Below, in pieces: positions 33,601 through 45,140 of a stretch of DNA of 64,000 nt. Both the position numbers and the translations under genes were made by a program. The notes under the pieces were generated by a model. It saw only the letters and a program-made list of their open reading frames with translations. It had not been told where the DNA came from and did not search any database. The DNA is from CAYFRC01 sp050946115 (GTDB lineage: Bacteria > Bacillota > Clostridia > Christensenellales > Aristaeellaceae), in contig JBMNUF010000011.1 of NCBI GenBank assembly GCA_050946115.1, positions 1 through 64,000 of the forward strand, in the 5' to 3' direction. How positions within the stretch are numbered: position 1 is the stretch's first letter; every line of letters starts with the position of its first letter.

Positions 33601-34600
33601 CGGCAATAAGGGCGTCGTATCGCGAATCCTTCCGGTCGAGGACATGCCGTTCCTCGCGGACGGAACGCCAGTGGACATCGTGCTCAACCCCCTGGGCGTC
33701 CCGAGCCGCATGAACATCGGCCAGGTGTTGGAAGTGCACTTGGGGCTTGCAGCGAAGGCGCTCGGCTGGCACGTCGCGACGCCGGTGTTTGACGGCGCGC
33801 GCGAGGACGACATCGCGAATTGCCTTCAAGAGGCGATGCAGGTGAAGGACAGCCCGCTGTTTGACGAGGACGGAAAGCCCGCGATCCAGTTCGAGAAGAT
33901 CGGCATCAACACGACGGGAAAACTCTGGGTCTACGACGGCAGGACCGGTGAACGCTTCGACAACCCCGTGACCGTCGGCTATATGTACTATCTGAAGCTG
34001 CACCACCTCGTGGACGACAAGATCCACGCGCGCTCCACGGGCCCGTATTCGCTGGTCACGCAGCAGCCGCTCGGCGGCAAGGCGCAGTTCGGCGGGCAGC
34101 GCTTCGGCGAGATGGAAGTCTGGGCGCTGGAGGCGTACGGCGCGAGCCACGTGCTGCAGGAGATCCTCACCGTCAAGTCCGACGACGTGGTCGGCCGCGT
34201 CAAGACCTATGAGGCGATCGTCAAGGGCGAAAACATCCCCGACCCCGGCGCGCCCGAGGCGTTCAAGGTTTTAATCAAGGAAATGCAGTCGCTGGCGCTC
34301 GACATCCGTGTGCTCGACGAGGACAAAAACGTCATCGAGATCAAGGAACTGGAGGACGAACCGGACGAGCGGGAGAGCAAGGTCAACGAGGAGCTCATGG
34401 CTGCGCTCGAGGAAGACTACGGCGACGACATCGATTCCGACGACGATTTCAGCATCGACGACCTCACGGTGCCGGGCATGGAAGACGAATTCGCCATCGG
34501 CGGAGATTTCGACGACGACGACACGAAAACCGAGGATGTGGACGACGATTTTGAGGACGACCTCGACGACCTCGTCAATCCGATGGACGAAGATCAGTGA
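30692..34600 (+). CDS. rpoB: RNA polymerase beta subunit
   Basis: Beta subunit of 1302 residues. The rifampicin pocket reads GSSQLSQFMDQPNPLAELTH then KRRLSALGPGG, with the usual Asp, His and Ser present, so the rifampicin-sensitive pattern is kept. The C-terminal GGKAQFGGQRFGEMEVWALE is typical. The last 80 or so residues are an unusual, strongly acidic tail rich in Asp and Glu (DDDFSIDDLTVPG, FDDDDTKTEDVDDDFEDDLD). The true start may be the ATG at 30692, 30695 or 30704; AGGAAAGG abuts the first one. rplJ-rplL, which normally precede rpoB, are 26 kb away. Confidence 0.98.
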   Translation: MMASMDEIAKRCNVREFPVGDRTRMSFARIDESLPVPDLIEVQKNSYQRFLNEDLREVLHDVSPITDYSQSLILEFVDYSLNDPPKYDEDKCKERDATYARPLKVTVRLTNTETHEIKESEVFMGDFPIMTDHGTFIINGAERVVVSQLVRSPGVYYAKTIDKTGANLFSCTIIPNRGAWIEYETDSNGVLYVRIDRARKLPMTVLLRALGYETDAQLVDMLGEDERVSATIARDPTTEDHGRSRRDQALIEIYNKQRPGEPPSVESATNLLHSLFFDPKRYDLAKVGRYKYNKKLAVARRVAGRVAAEAVAHPYTGEILVEKGAVISQGLAERMQNAGVNEVVIEADEGLPVKVIGNRFAFFRPFMEEYDPELLAQYDEEQVSFHERVHIPTLLSVIRQVRDGNGSFMQLLKESASELVPKYILVDDIVASASYQVGLFHGIGNVDDIDHLGNRRLRSVGELLQNQIRVGMARLERVVKERMAIQDLDKVRPQDLINIRPVSAAIKEFFGSSQLSQFMDQPNPLAELTHKRRLSALGPGGLNRDRASFAVRDVHYSHYARICPIETPEGPNIGLIGSLATYARINEYGFIEAPYRYIDPDTHIVTDEIRYMTADEEDLYVIAQANEEIGEDGRFVRPRITVRYREEIIQVDADQVHYIDVSPRQLISVATGMIPFLENDDANRALMGSNMQRQAVPLLKTEAPLVGTGIEYKAACDSGVVTLCREDGVVTKVTANEVRIREDHSGEEAHYKISKFVRSNQGTCINQHPVVSEGDVLKKGDLIADGPSTDRGEIALGKNALIAFMTWEGFNYEDAVLLSERLVKEDVYTSIHIEEYEQEARDTKLGPEEITRDIPGVSDDALKDLDEHGIIRIGAEVRANDILVGKVTPKGETELTAEERLLRAIFGDKAREVRDTSLRVPHGEFGIVVDVKTFTRENRDELSPGVNQMVRVYIAQKRKISVGDKMAGRHGNKGVVSRILPVEDMPFLADGTPVDIVLNPLGVPSRMNIGQVLEVHLGLAAKALGWHVATPVFDGAREDDIANCLQEAMQVKDSPLFDEDGKPAIQFEKIGINTTGKLWVYDGRTGERFDNPVTVGYMYYLKLHHLVDDKIHARSTGPYSLVTQQPLGGKAQFGGQRFGEMEVWALEAYGASHVLQEILTVKSDDVVGRVKTYEAIVKGENIPDPGAPEAFKVLIKEMQSLALDIRVLDEDKNVIEIKELEDEPDERESKVNEELMAALEEDYGDDIDSDDDFSIDDLTVPGMEDEFAIGGDFDDDDTKTEDVDDDFEDDLDDLVNPMDEDQ

Positions 34601-34630
34601 TCGAACGACCAAAGAAAGGTGTGACAAAGT

Positions 34631-38242
<3,612 letters not shown>

Positions 38243-38253
38243 ATCCAAGAAAA

Positions 38254-38287
38254 CGCGCCGCGCTCCTCAAAAGGGGCGCGGCGTTTT
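38254..38287 (+). terminator. intrinsic terminator of rpoBC
   Basis: CGCCGCGCTCC pairs with GGGGCGCGGCG around a TCAAAA loop, then TTTT. The preceding AAAA makes it partly bidirectional, and ybaK ends close by on the other strand. Confidence 0.9.
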
Positions 38288-38316
38288 CCATGGAACAAAG
38301 TACGGAGATCGGGATT

Positions 38317-38793
38317 TTACGGTTCCCCGCAAAGGGGCGCGAATGTCGCGCCGAGGTAGGATGCGATCTCCCGCGGCTTTACCATAAGAGATACGCCCTG
38401 CGCGCCGCCGCTGATCGCCATTTCGGAAAGCGAAAGCGCGGTATCATCGATAAAAACGGGATACCGCTTTTTCATCCCCACGGGCGTGACGCTTCCGCGC
38501 TCATAGCCCGTGAGCCCGAGCAAATCCTTCACGTGGCAGAGCGCGACGGCCTTGTCGCCAAGCGCGGCTGCCGCCTTTTTGAGGTGCAGGTCCGCCGCGA
38601 TCGGCACGACGAACACGGCGACGCCCTTTCGCTCGCCCGTCGCGCAGAGCGTCTTAAAGCTCGCGCTTTCGGGGATGCCGAGCGCGCGGCACACGGCTTC
38701 GCCCGAAAATGGCGCATCCCCAAGGTCGTAATACAGCGGCGTAAAGGCGACCTTCGCCTTGGTCAAGAGCCGCATGACGTTTGTCACGATCAT
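38317..38793 (-). CDS. YbaK/EbsC-type aminoacyl-tRNA deacylase
   Basis: Protein of 158 residues of the YbaK family, which removes Cys from mischarged Cys-tRNA(Pro). Seen: a FKTLCATGERKGVAVFVVPI strand, the conserved lysine segment HLKKAAAALGDKAVALCHVK, LLGLTGYERGSVTPVGMKKR and FIDDTALSLSEMAISGG. The family is normally about 155-160 residues. It overlaps the stop of tlyA by 4 bases (ATGA), so the two are coupled. Confidence 0.88.
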   Translation of the reverse strand: MIVTNVMRLLTKAKVAFTPLYYDLGDAPFSGEAVCRALGIPESASFKTLCATGERKGVAVFVVPIAADLHLKKAAAALGDKAVALCHVKDLLGLTGYERGSVTPVGMKKRYPVFIDDTALSLSEMAISGGAQGVSLMVKPREIASYLGATFAPLCGEP

Positions 38794-39587
38794 AGGGATA
38801 ATCCCTCCCCCCGTTTCGCGGAGAGCGCCGCTTCGCGGATCGCGTCCTCCGATATCGCGCGCCCGTTCGGCATAAAATCCGCCAGAAATTCGATGTTGCC
38901 GTCCCCGCCCGCGATCGGGGATGTGCAAAGGTGTTCCGCCGCCCAGCCGTGCTGCGCAGCGAAACGGCAGATGTCCGAAAGCACGCGCTCCCACACCTTT
39001 TCGTCCCTTATGATGCCGCGTTTTCCGAGCGCTTCGCGCCCCGCCTCAAACTGCGGCTTGATGAGGCAGATCGCACGACCCTCCTCGCTCAACAGGGAAA
39101 ACAGCGCCGGCAGGATGAGCTTTACGGAGATGAATGACACGTCCATGACGGCGAGGCGCGGGATTTCGGGGAACATTTCCGGCGAAAGGTATCGCGCATT
39201 CGTGTGCTCCATGTTGATTACGCGCGGGTCTTCCCTGAGGGACGGCGCAAGCTGCCCCGCCCCCACGTCGACCGCATACACTTTTCTCGCGCCCCTTCGC
39301 AGCAGCACGTCCGTGAATCCGCCGGTTGACGCGCCGACATCTACCACGACGATGCCCTCCGCGTCCACGCGAAAAAGCTCCATCGCGCGCTCGAGCTTCA
39401 GCCCGCCGCGCCCGACATAGGGGTGTACTTGCCCCGATACCGCAAGCACGTCGCCCTCCGCGACATCCTCGGACGGTTTTTTGAGAAGTGCACCGTTTTT
39501 TCGCACGAGCCCCGCTTCGATCGCCTTTTTAGCGGCTTCCCGGCTCGGGGAAAGCCCCCTCGAATACAGCGCAACATCCGCGCGCAT
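38790..39587 (-). CDS. tlyA: TlyA family rRNA 2'-O-methyltransferase / hemolysin-like
   Basis: Protein of 265 residues with an N-terminal S4-like RNA-binding domain (MRADVALYSRGLSPSREAAK) and a C-terminal FtsJ-like methyltransferase (VVVDVGASTGGFTDVLLRRG as the SAM motif). Later MDVSFISVKLILPAL and LIKPQFEAGR are typical. TlyA methylates ribosomal RNA in mycobacteria and is often annotated as hemolysin. The start at 39587 has GGGAGG 8 bases upstream. It is first in a tlyA-ybaK pair; in many Clostridia tlyA sits with xseB/dxs/recN, which are absent here. Confidence 0.93.
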   Translation of the reverse strand: MRADVALYSRGLSPSREAAKKAIEAGLVRKNGALLKKPSEDVAEGDVLAVSGQVHPYVGRGGLKLERAMELFRVDAEGIVVVDVGASTGGFTDVLLRRGARKVYAVDVGAGQLAPSLREDPRVINMEHTNARYLSPEMFPEIPRLAVMDVSFISVKLILPALFSLLSEEGRAICLIKPQFEAGREALGKRGIIRDEKVWERVLSDICRFAAQHGWAAEHLCTSPIAGGDGNIEFLADFMPNGRAISEDAIREAALSAKRGEGLSL

Positions 39588-39631
39588 GCTCTTTGCCTCC
39601 CGACAGGTATTCATTGCATTATATCAAGGGA

Positions 39632-39640
39632 AGTATACCA
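39632..39640 (-). promoter_or_regulatory. extended -10 promoter of tlyA-ybaK
   Basis: TGGTATACT on the minus strand, 45 bases ahead of tlyA. No clear -35. The same TGGTATACT form is used before the mazG-like gene and the PBP gene. Confidence 0.5.
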
Positions 39641-39690
39641 CAAAACGGGGAAAAGGGGAACCCACGATTTTTCCCTTCGGCTCGGTTTGC

Positions 39691-39719
39691 TTGACTGCTT
39701 CCGCATTTTGCCGTATAAT
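39691..39719 (+). promoter_or_regulatory. promoter of the AraC-type regulator gene
   Basis: TTGACT (39691-39696), a 17-base spacer and TATAAT (39714-39719), 26 bases ahead of the start codon. Confidence 0.8.
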
Positions 39720-39745
39720 ACAAAAAAACGGCGGAGGTTGAGAGA

Positions 39746-40621
39746 ATGCCCTTTTACGAAAGCAGAGACCGCACGCTCGAGATTTCGAGGATCGAAAATT
39801 TCACCTATCCGCTGCACCTGCACCGGGAGGTGGAATTGATTTACGCCGCCAAAGGCAGGCTGCACCTGCACGTGGACGGGGAGGCGTATCTTCTGGAAGA
39901 GGGGGATATCGCCGCGGCATTTCCCAACGTGGTACACGGCTATCTGCCGTTGCAAGGCGGCGGGGGCAAGGGCATGTTTCTGAGCTTTCCCCCCGATCTC
40001 TCGCAGGACTACGGCGCGGATCTGACCGCACGGCGGCCCGTGTGCCCCGTGCTGCGCCGGGAAGCGATTCATCCGGAGACGCCAATCCTGCTGAAATATG
40101 CCCTGACGGAGGCGGAGACGAGCCAGGATGTGGCGGTCATCAAGGCGTATATGGCGCTGGTCCTCGCGCGAATCATGCCTTCGCTCGACCTGTCGGACTC
40201 CTCGGAGCATTCCATGCCGGGCAGGCTTTACCGAATTTTGGCATATCTCGCGGAACACTGCACTGAACAGATCACCTTGAATACCGTGGCAAAGGAGTTC
40301 GGGCTGAGCGCGTCGTATATTTCGCACCTCTTTTCCGACACCATCCGCGTGAATTTCCGCGCCTATCTGAATATGCTTCGGCTGCGCAGGGCCATAGTGC
40401 TGCTTTGGTCGACGGACGCTCCCATCACCCGCATCTGTTACGACTGCGGCTTTGAATCCCAGCGCACGTTCAATAGGGTCTTCCGGGAGCGATACGGCAT
40501 CACGCCCTCCGCCTACAGGGCGGGGGCGGGCAAACCCGCCTCGGCGACGTACCGCGGCAACCACGCCTTCGACAGTCTGCCCGCCATTCAGGCAGTGCCC
40601 TCCCTGCGCGTGAAGGTCTGA
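39746..40621 (+). CDS. AraC family transcriptional regulator
   Basis: Regulator of 291 residues. The N-terminal half is a cupin sensor domain (YPLHLHREVELIYAAKGRLH, then YLLEEGDIAAAFPNVVHGY). The C-terminal half has two helix-turn-helix motifs (EFGLSASYISHLFSDTIRVN and ITRICYDCGFESQRTFNRVF, then YGITPSAYR). Such proteins usually bind a sugar and activate a neighbouring uptake operon. It is followed by a 350-base control region and the ABC importer operon on the same strand, so it is the likely local activator. Confidence 0.92.
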   Translation: MPFYESRDRTLEISRIENFTYPLHLHREVELIYAAKGRLHLHVDGEAYLLEEGDIAAAFPNVVHGYLPLQGGGGKGMFLSFPPDLSQDYGADLTARRPVCPVLRREAIHPETPILLKYALTEAETSQDVAVIKAYMALVLARIMPSLDLSDSSEHSMPGRLYRILAYLAEHCTEQITLNTVAKEFGLSASYISHLFSDTIRVNFRAYLNMLRLRRAIVLLWSTDAPITRICYDCGFESQRTFNRVFRERYGITPSAYRAGAGKPASATYRGNHAFDSLPAIQAVPSLRVKV

Positions 40622-40765
40622 ATGAAGGCTGGAAAAGCCGCCGTCGATTCCCGATTACGTTATTTGTCCATTGCTTAGCATTTTTTGACCACTTGGCAGA
40701 AATCGCAGTTTCCGAGCGCGAGCGGATTTAATCAGTTATTTTCCGTGATACATTGCGCTATATAT

Positions 40766-40782
40766 AAAATTATCATAATTTT
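40766..40782. promoter_or_regulatory. perfect palindrome upstream of the transporter operon
   Basis: AAAATTATCATAATTTT is an 8-1-8 perfect inverted repeat about 45 bases ahead of the -35 box. It sits in the only strongly AT-rich stretch of this region and may be an activator site. Confidence 0.5.
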
Positions 40783-40816
40783 TAAGTCTTTAGCTTGTGC
40801 AGTATGGCATAAATAT

Positions 40817-40855
40817 GGTTGACCTGTTGACAACCTTCTTTTCATGTGCTATAAA
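40817..40855 (+). promoter_or_regulatory. promoter of the ABC importer operon with overlapping operator-like repeat
   Basis: TTGACA (40827-40832), a 17-base spacer and TATAAA (40850-40855). GGTTG (40817-40821) and CAACC (40831-40835) form an inverted repeat across the -35 box, and TTGAC occurs twice, 8 bases apart. The leader to the first gene is about 110 bases. Confidence 0.75.
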
Positions 40856-40971
40856 TATAGCATCGGCATGAATGCAAGAAATTGCCAATCCCTCTTTCTT
40901 CGGCATTGCCGCCGAAGCGGAACGGAAGCGGCGGTTTCTTTCGTGCCAGAATTGAAGGAGGTTGTGGAATC

Positions 40972-42834
40972 ATGAAGAAACTCAGTACGTTTCTGGTCAT
41001 CGTCCTGCTCGCCATGATGGTCGCCGTCCCCGCCGTTGCGGAAGGAGGCGCCTTCACGCAAGCCCCCATGCTCGACGGCATGGAGCTCCCCCCCATCGAG
41101 GAGCGCCTGCCCGTGGCGGAAGACGTCATGGTCGTCGAACCAGGCACCATCATCTACGAAGAGAATTTCTCCGACTACCGGATCGGCAAGTACGGCGGAA
41201 CGCTGAAGTCCGTCCGCAACTCCGCCACCTGGGACGGCTGGATTTGGTGCATCCTGCAGGAGCGCATCATCGAGACCGTTTCCGGCGAAGGCAAGGATTT
41301 CTATCCCAACATCGTCAAGGCGTGGGAGATCAACGACGACTACTCCGAGTACACCTTCTTCCTCCGCAAGGGCATGAAGTGGTCCGACGGCGTGCCGGTG
41401 ACCACCGCGGACGTTGCGTGGGCGTTTGAAAAGGACCATGCCAACCCGCTTCTGACCGCCACCTGGCCCACCTTCCTGCGCACCAACAACAGTGCTTCCG
41501 GCACCCCCTGTACGCTGGAGATCGTGGACGACTACACCTTCAAGATCAAGTTCGACGGCTCGTATCCGGGCTTCCTGCTTCGGGTGACCTGCCAGGACTA
41601 TAACTACTTCTTCGAGCCTTCGCACTACCTGAAGGATTTCCACATCGACACCGCTGACCAGGCTGAACTGGCCGCGAAGTGCGAAGCCGAGGGCTTCCAG
41701 TTGGAAGACTGGTATAAGCTCTACGAGCTGCACGACTTCTCCGCGTGGGATTGTGCCGCCGAAAACCAGATCGGCTGCCCCACCCTCTGCGCGTGGATGA
41801 CCACGAGCGTGGACGGCTCCACCTTCACCTTCACCCGCAACCCCTACTACTTCAAGGTGGATACCGAAGGCCAGCAACTGCCCTACTGTGATTACCTGAC
41901 CTCCACCTACTGCGTGGACGAGGAGTCCATCGCCGTGAAGATTCTGGCAAACGAAGTGGACTACACCTACGAGTGGGTGCCGCTGCCGGATATGGGCCTG
42001 TATGCCAACAACCCGAACTACGTGATGGCAACCAAGACCTTGCTCCACCGCACCGGCGCGGACCTGTACTATTCCTTTACCTATAATGATGCCAACTGGC
42101 GCGAGGTCGTGAACCAGTACGACTTCCGCGCGGCGCTGCACTACGCCATCAATGCCGACGAGATCATCGACACCGTGTACTTCGGCTTTGCCCGCCCTGC
42201 AGAGGAGCTCTCCATCGTGGAGTTTAATCCCGAGAAAGCGGCGGAGCTTCTGGATGGCATCGGCATGACCGTGGGCGCGGACGGCTGGCGCACCTATCCC
42301 AACGGCGATCCCTGCGAGATCGAACTGGTCTATTCCAGCTGGATGGTCACCTACGAGCCCACCGCGACCCTGATCGCCGACGACCTGCGCAACGTAGGCC
42401 TGAACATCAAGATGAAGTACGTCGACAACGACCTGATGGATACCCTGCGCGCCGCCAACGATGTGCAGATGTCGGTCTCGTTCTCGCACGGCCCGGTGTA
42501 CATCCAGAGCACCACGGACTATTCTCCCTACGGCATGGCATGCAACTACTACCTCGACTGGCTGTACAACGGCGAGAAGGGCGAAGAGAGCCCCGAGCTG
42601 TTCAAAGAGTGGTGGGAGATTCTGTATTCCGTCACCCGCGTGCCGTATGAAGAGGCCGCCGCGCAGCACGATCTCCAGAGAGCGTTCTGCAAGGAGCACC
42701 TTTTGATGTACGCGCCCTGCCTGGAAATCACCCAGCCTTCTCTTGTGAGCAAGCGCCTGCGCAACTACCCCACCGAGGGCGGCTACAACCTGGACAACTG
42801 CCACGCCTCCGAGGTCTGCTGGATCGAGGAATAA
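40972..42834 (+). CDS. ABC transporter solute-binding protein (SBP_bac_5 family)
   Basis: Exported binding protein of 620 residues. A signal peptide covers about residues 1-24 (MKKLSTFLVIVLLAMMVAVP, then AVAEGG); I see no lipobox cysteine near the cleavage site, unusual for a Gram-positive solute-binding protein. The body has the peptide-binding-protein pattern: YTFFLRKGMKWSDGVPVTTA, then VAWAFEKDHANP, FRAALHYAINADEII, and a Trp/Tyr-rich C-terminus. Family members carry peptides, nickel or oligosaccharides; the oxidoreductase and isomerase genes downstream favour a sugar-containing solute (inference). Start after AAGGAGG with a 10-base spacer. First gene of the operon. Confidence 0.93.
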   Translation: MKKLSTFLVIVLLAMMVAVPAVAEGGAFTQAPMLDGMELPPIEERLPVAEDVMVVEPGTIIYEENFSDYRIGKYGGTLKSVRNSATWDGWIWCILQERIIETVSGEGKDFYPNIVKAWEINDDYSEYTFFLRKGMKWSDGVPVTTADVAWAFEKDHANPLLTATWPTFLRTNNSASGTPCTLEIVDDYTFKIKFDGSYPGFLLRVTCQDYNYFFEPSHYLKDFHIDTADQAELAAKCEAEGFQLEDWYKLYELHDFSAWDCAAENQIGCPTLCAWMTTSVDGSTFTFTRNPYYFKVDTEGQQLPYCDYLTSTYCVDEESIAVKILANEVDYTYEWVPLPDMGLYANNPNYVMATKTLLHRTGADLYYSFTYNDANWREVVNQYDFRAALHYAINADEIIDTVYFGFARPAEELSIVEFNPEKAAELLDGIGMTVGADGWRTYPNGDPCEIELVYSSWMVTYEPTATLIADDLRNVGLNIKMKYVDNDLMDTLRAANDVQMSVSFSHGPVYIQSTTDYSPYGMACNYYLDWLYNGEKGEESPELFKEWWEILYSVTRVPYEEAAAQHDLQRAFCKEHLLMYAPCLEITQPSLVSKRLRNYPTEGGYNLDNCHASEVCWIEE

Positions 42835-42840
42835 TCGAGG

Positions 42841-42921
42841 ATTCAGCCTGCGGAAAACTCCGCTGAATTTGGGTCAGACCGAATGTGCGCTGAAAGGGGA
42901 ACGGTGTTCCCCTTTCGGCGC
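42841..42921 (+). terminator. two stem-loops between the binding-protein and permease genes
   Basis: First: ATTCAG with CGGA against TCCG with CTGAAT (42841-42868). Second, stronger: GCGCTGAAAGGGGAAC (42887-42902) against GTTCCCCTTTCGGCGC (42906-42921) with a 3-base loop. Neither has a T-run good enough for full termination. They probably act as partial terminator and mRNA 3' stabiliser that favours the binding protein. Confidence 0.65.
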
Positions 42922-42979
42922 TTGACAAAGGCAACGCGCGGTTCGGTAGAGCGCGATTTACGCAGTAGGAGGTGAGCGC

Positions 42980-43981
42980 ATGCTTCTGGCATACATCGGC
43001 AAGCGCCTTTTGCAGATGATTCCGTTGCTGCTCGCGGTTACGATCATTATCTTCGTGGTCATCCAGCTCCCGCCCGGGGATTATATGACGACGTACATCC
43101 GTCAGAAGGAATCGGCGGGGCAGGAAATCGACCAGGCCGAGATTCTCTCGCTTCGCCAGCGCTATAATCTGGACAAGCCCATGTGGCAGCAGTATACCGG
43201 CTGGATTTGGGGCATCATCAGCCGGGGCGACTTCGGCCAGTCCTTCTCGTGGGATCGCCCGGTCTCCAAGCTGATCGCCGAGCGCCTGCCCATGACGGTT
43301 ATCGTGTCCCTGATAACCCTCATATTCGTGTGGGCGGTGTCGATCCCCATCGGCATCTATTCCGCCACACACCAATACTCCGTGGGAGATTATATCATTT
43401 CAGGCTTCGGCTTCGTCGGCATGTCGGTGCCCGGCTTCCTCTTGGCAATCTTCGTCATTTTCAATGTATACAGGGCTACGGGTTTGGCCATTTCGGGAAT
43501 GTTCTCCTATGAATACCAAACCGCGCCCTGGAGTTGGGGCAAGTTTCTGGATATGCTGCCGCGCTTCATGACGCTGGTCGTCATCATCGGCATCGCAAAC
43601 ACGGCGGGCATGATCCGCACCTTCCGCGCCATGATGCTGGACGAATTGGGCAAGCAATACGTCACCACCGCCCGCGCAAAGGGCGTGGCCGAGGGGAGGC
43701 TGCTCTGGAAATATCCGGTGCGCATGGCCATCACCCCGCAGGTCTCAACCCTCGCGGGTACCCTCGCGGGGCTGATCTCCGGCGAAACCATCGTCTCCAT
43801 GGTGTTTAACATGGAAACCACCGGCCCCATGATGTACCAGGCGCTTTTGGTGCAGGACATGTTCCTCGCGGGTTCCTTCCTGCTGCTGGTATCCCTCATG
43901 GTCTGCGCCGGGTCACTGATCTCCGACATTTTGCTGTCTCTGATCGATCCGAGAATTCGCTTCGGAGCGGAGGTGGAATAA
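42980..43981 (+). CDS. ABC transporter permease, DppB/OppB type
   Basis: Inner-membrane permease of 333 residues with about six transmembrane segments. The N-terminal segment is LLAYIGKRLLQMIPLLLAVT followed by PGDY in place of the usual PGDP. The EAA loop that contacts the ATPase reads TTARAKGVAEGRLLWKYPVR. A periplasmic loop with RYNLDKPMWQQYTGWIWGII is typical of DppB. AGGAGGTGAGCGC precedes the ATG. It directly abuts the next permease gene. Confidence 0.95.
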   Translation: MLLAYIGKRLLQMIPLLLAVTIIIFVVIQLPPGDYMTTYIRQKESAGQEIDQAEILSLRQRYNLDKPMWQQYTGWIWGIISRGDFGQSFSWDRPVSKLIAERLPMTVIVSLITLIFVWAVSIPIGIYSATHQYSVGDYIISGFGFVGMSVPGFLLAIFVIFNVYRATGLAISGMFSYEYQTAPWSWGKFLDMLPRFMTLVVIIGIANTAGMIRTFRAMMLDELGKQYVTTARAKGVAEGRLLWKYPVRMAITPQVSTLAGTLAGLISGETIVSMVFNMETTGPMMYQALLVQDMFLAGSFLLLVSLMVCAGSLISDILLSLIDPRIRFGAEVE

Positions 43982-45127
43982 ATGGCAAAAAAGAAACGGG
44001 AAACCGCCGACAAGCGGACTTCGGACGCTTTTGCATACGAGGTCGCGTCGCAGGGGCAACTGATGTGGTGGAAATTCCGCAAGCACAAGCTGGCGATGAT
44101 CGCCCTACCCATTTTGCTGGTACTGTACCTGACCGCCATCTTCGCGGATTTTCTGTCGCCTGCGCTTCCCGGCACCCGCTATACCGACCTGAAGGACTCC
44201 CCGCCCATGCAGATCCACTGGAGGGACGAAAACGGCAACCGCTCCTGGCCCTATGTCTGCGGCACCGCCACCGTCGTCAACCCCGAGACGTGGCAGCGCG
44301 AAACCGTGCAGGACTTCGAGCACAAGTTCTACATCCGCTTCTTCGAGCACGGCGTGAAGTATAAGCTGCTCGGGCTGTTTGAAACGGACGTGCACCTGTT
44401 CGGCATTTCGGGCGAAGGGCTCGACCTAAACAAGTTCAACATCATGCTCTTAGGCTCCGACCGATTGGGGCGCGACCTGTTCAGCCGCATCCTCTACGGC
44501 AGCCGCATTTCGCTGTCGTTCGGGTTCGTATCGATCATCTTCACCTTCATCATCGGGTTGACGCTGGGCGGCCTTGCGGGCTACCTCGGTGGCGTCGTGG
44601 ACAACATCGTGATGCGCCTTATCGACGTCATCATGTCTATCCCGACGATTCCGCTGTGGATGGCGCTGGCCGCGGCGCTGCCCCGAAGTTGGACGGTGTA
44701 CCAGATTTATCTGGGCATGGTGCTCATCATGTCCCTCATCGGCTGGACGGGCCTCGCCCGCGTCATTCGCGGCAAAATCCTGTCCCTGCGCGAGGAGGAT
44801 TACGTCATTGCCGCCCGCCTGAGCGGCGCGCCGAACCACGCGATTATCCGCAGGCACATGATCCCCTCGTTTTTGAGCTATATCATCGTGAATATGACGA
44901 TTTCCATCCCGCAGTCCATCTTGGGCGAAACCTCGCTCTCCTTCCTCGGCTTGGGCTTGCAGGAGCCCGCGGTTTCCTGGGGCGTTCTGCTGAGCGACGC
45001 CCAAAAGGTGGCGCAGATCGCCAACAAGCCGTGGCTTTTGTGGCCCGCGGTGTGGATCATCGTAACCGTATTGATGTACAACTTCCTCGGCGACGGCATG
45101 CGCGACGCGGCGGACCCGTACAAGTAA
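43982..45127 (+). CDS. ABC transporter permease, DppC/OppC type
   Basis: Second permease, 381 residues. It carries the conserved LGSDRLGRDLFSRILYGSRI segment of this family, the EAA loop EEDYVIAARLSGAPNHAIIR, and a C-terminal GETSLSFLGLGLQEPAVSWG then DGMRDAADPYK. It has about six transmembrane segments and an extended soluble region of roughly 90 residues (about 70-155) between the first segment and the LGSDRLGRD motif. The start lies on the base after the stop of the first permease gene. Confidence 0.95.
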   Translation: MAKKKRETADKRTSDAFAYEVASQGQLMWWKFRKHKLAMIALPILLVLYLTAIFADFLSPALPGTRYTDLKDSPPMQIHWRDENGNRSWPYVCGTATVVNPETWQRETVQDFEHKFYIRFFEHGVKYKLLGLFETDVHLFGISGEGLDLNKFNIMLLGSDRLGRDLFSRILYGSRISLSFGFVSIIFTFIIGLTLGGLAGYLGGVVDNIVMRLIDVIMSIPTIPLWMALAAALPRSWTVYQIYLGMVLIMSLIGWTGLARVIRGKILSLREEDYVIAARLSGAPNHAIIRRHMIPSFLSYIIVNMTISIPQSILGETSLSFLGLGLQEPAVSWGVLLSDAQKVAQIANKPWLLWPAVWIIVTVLMYNFLGDGMRDAADPYK

Positions 45128-45140
45128 GGGAGGGTTGAAA

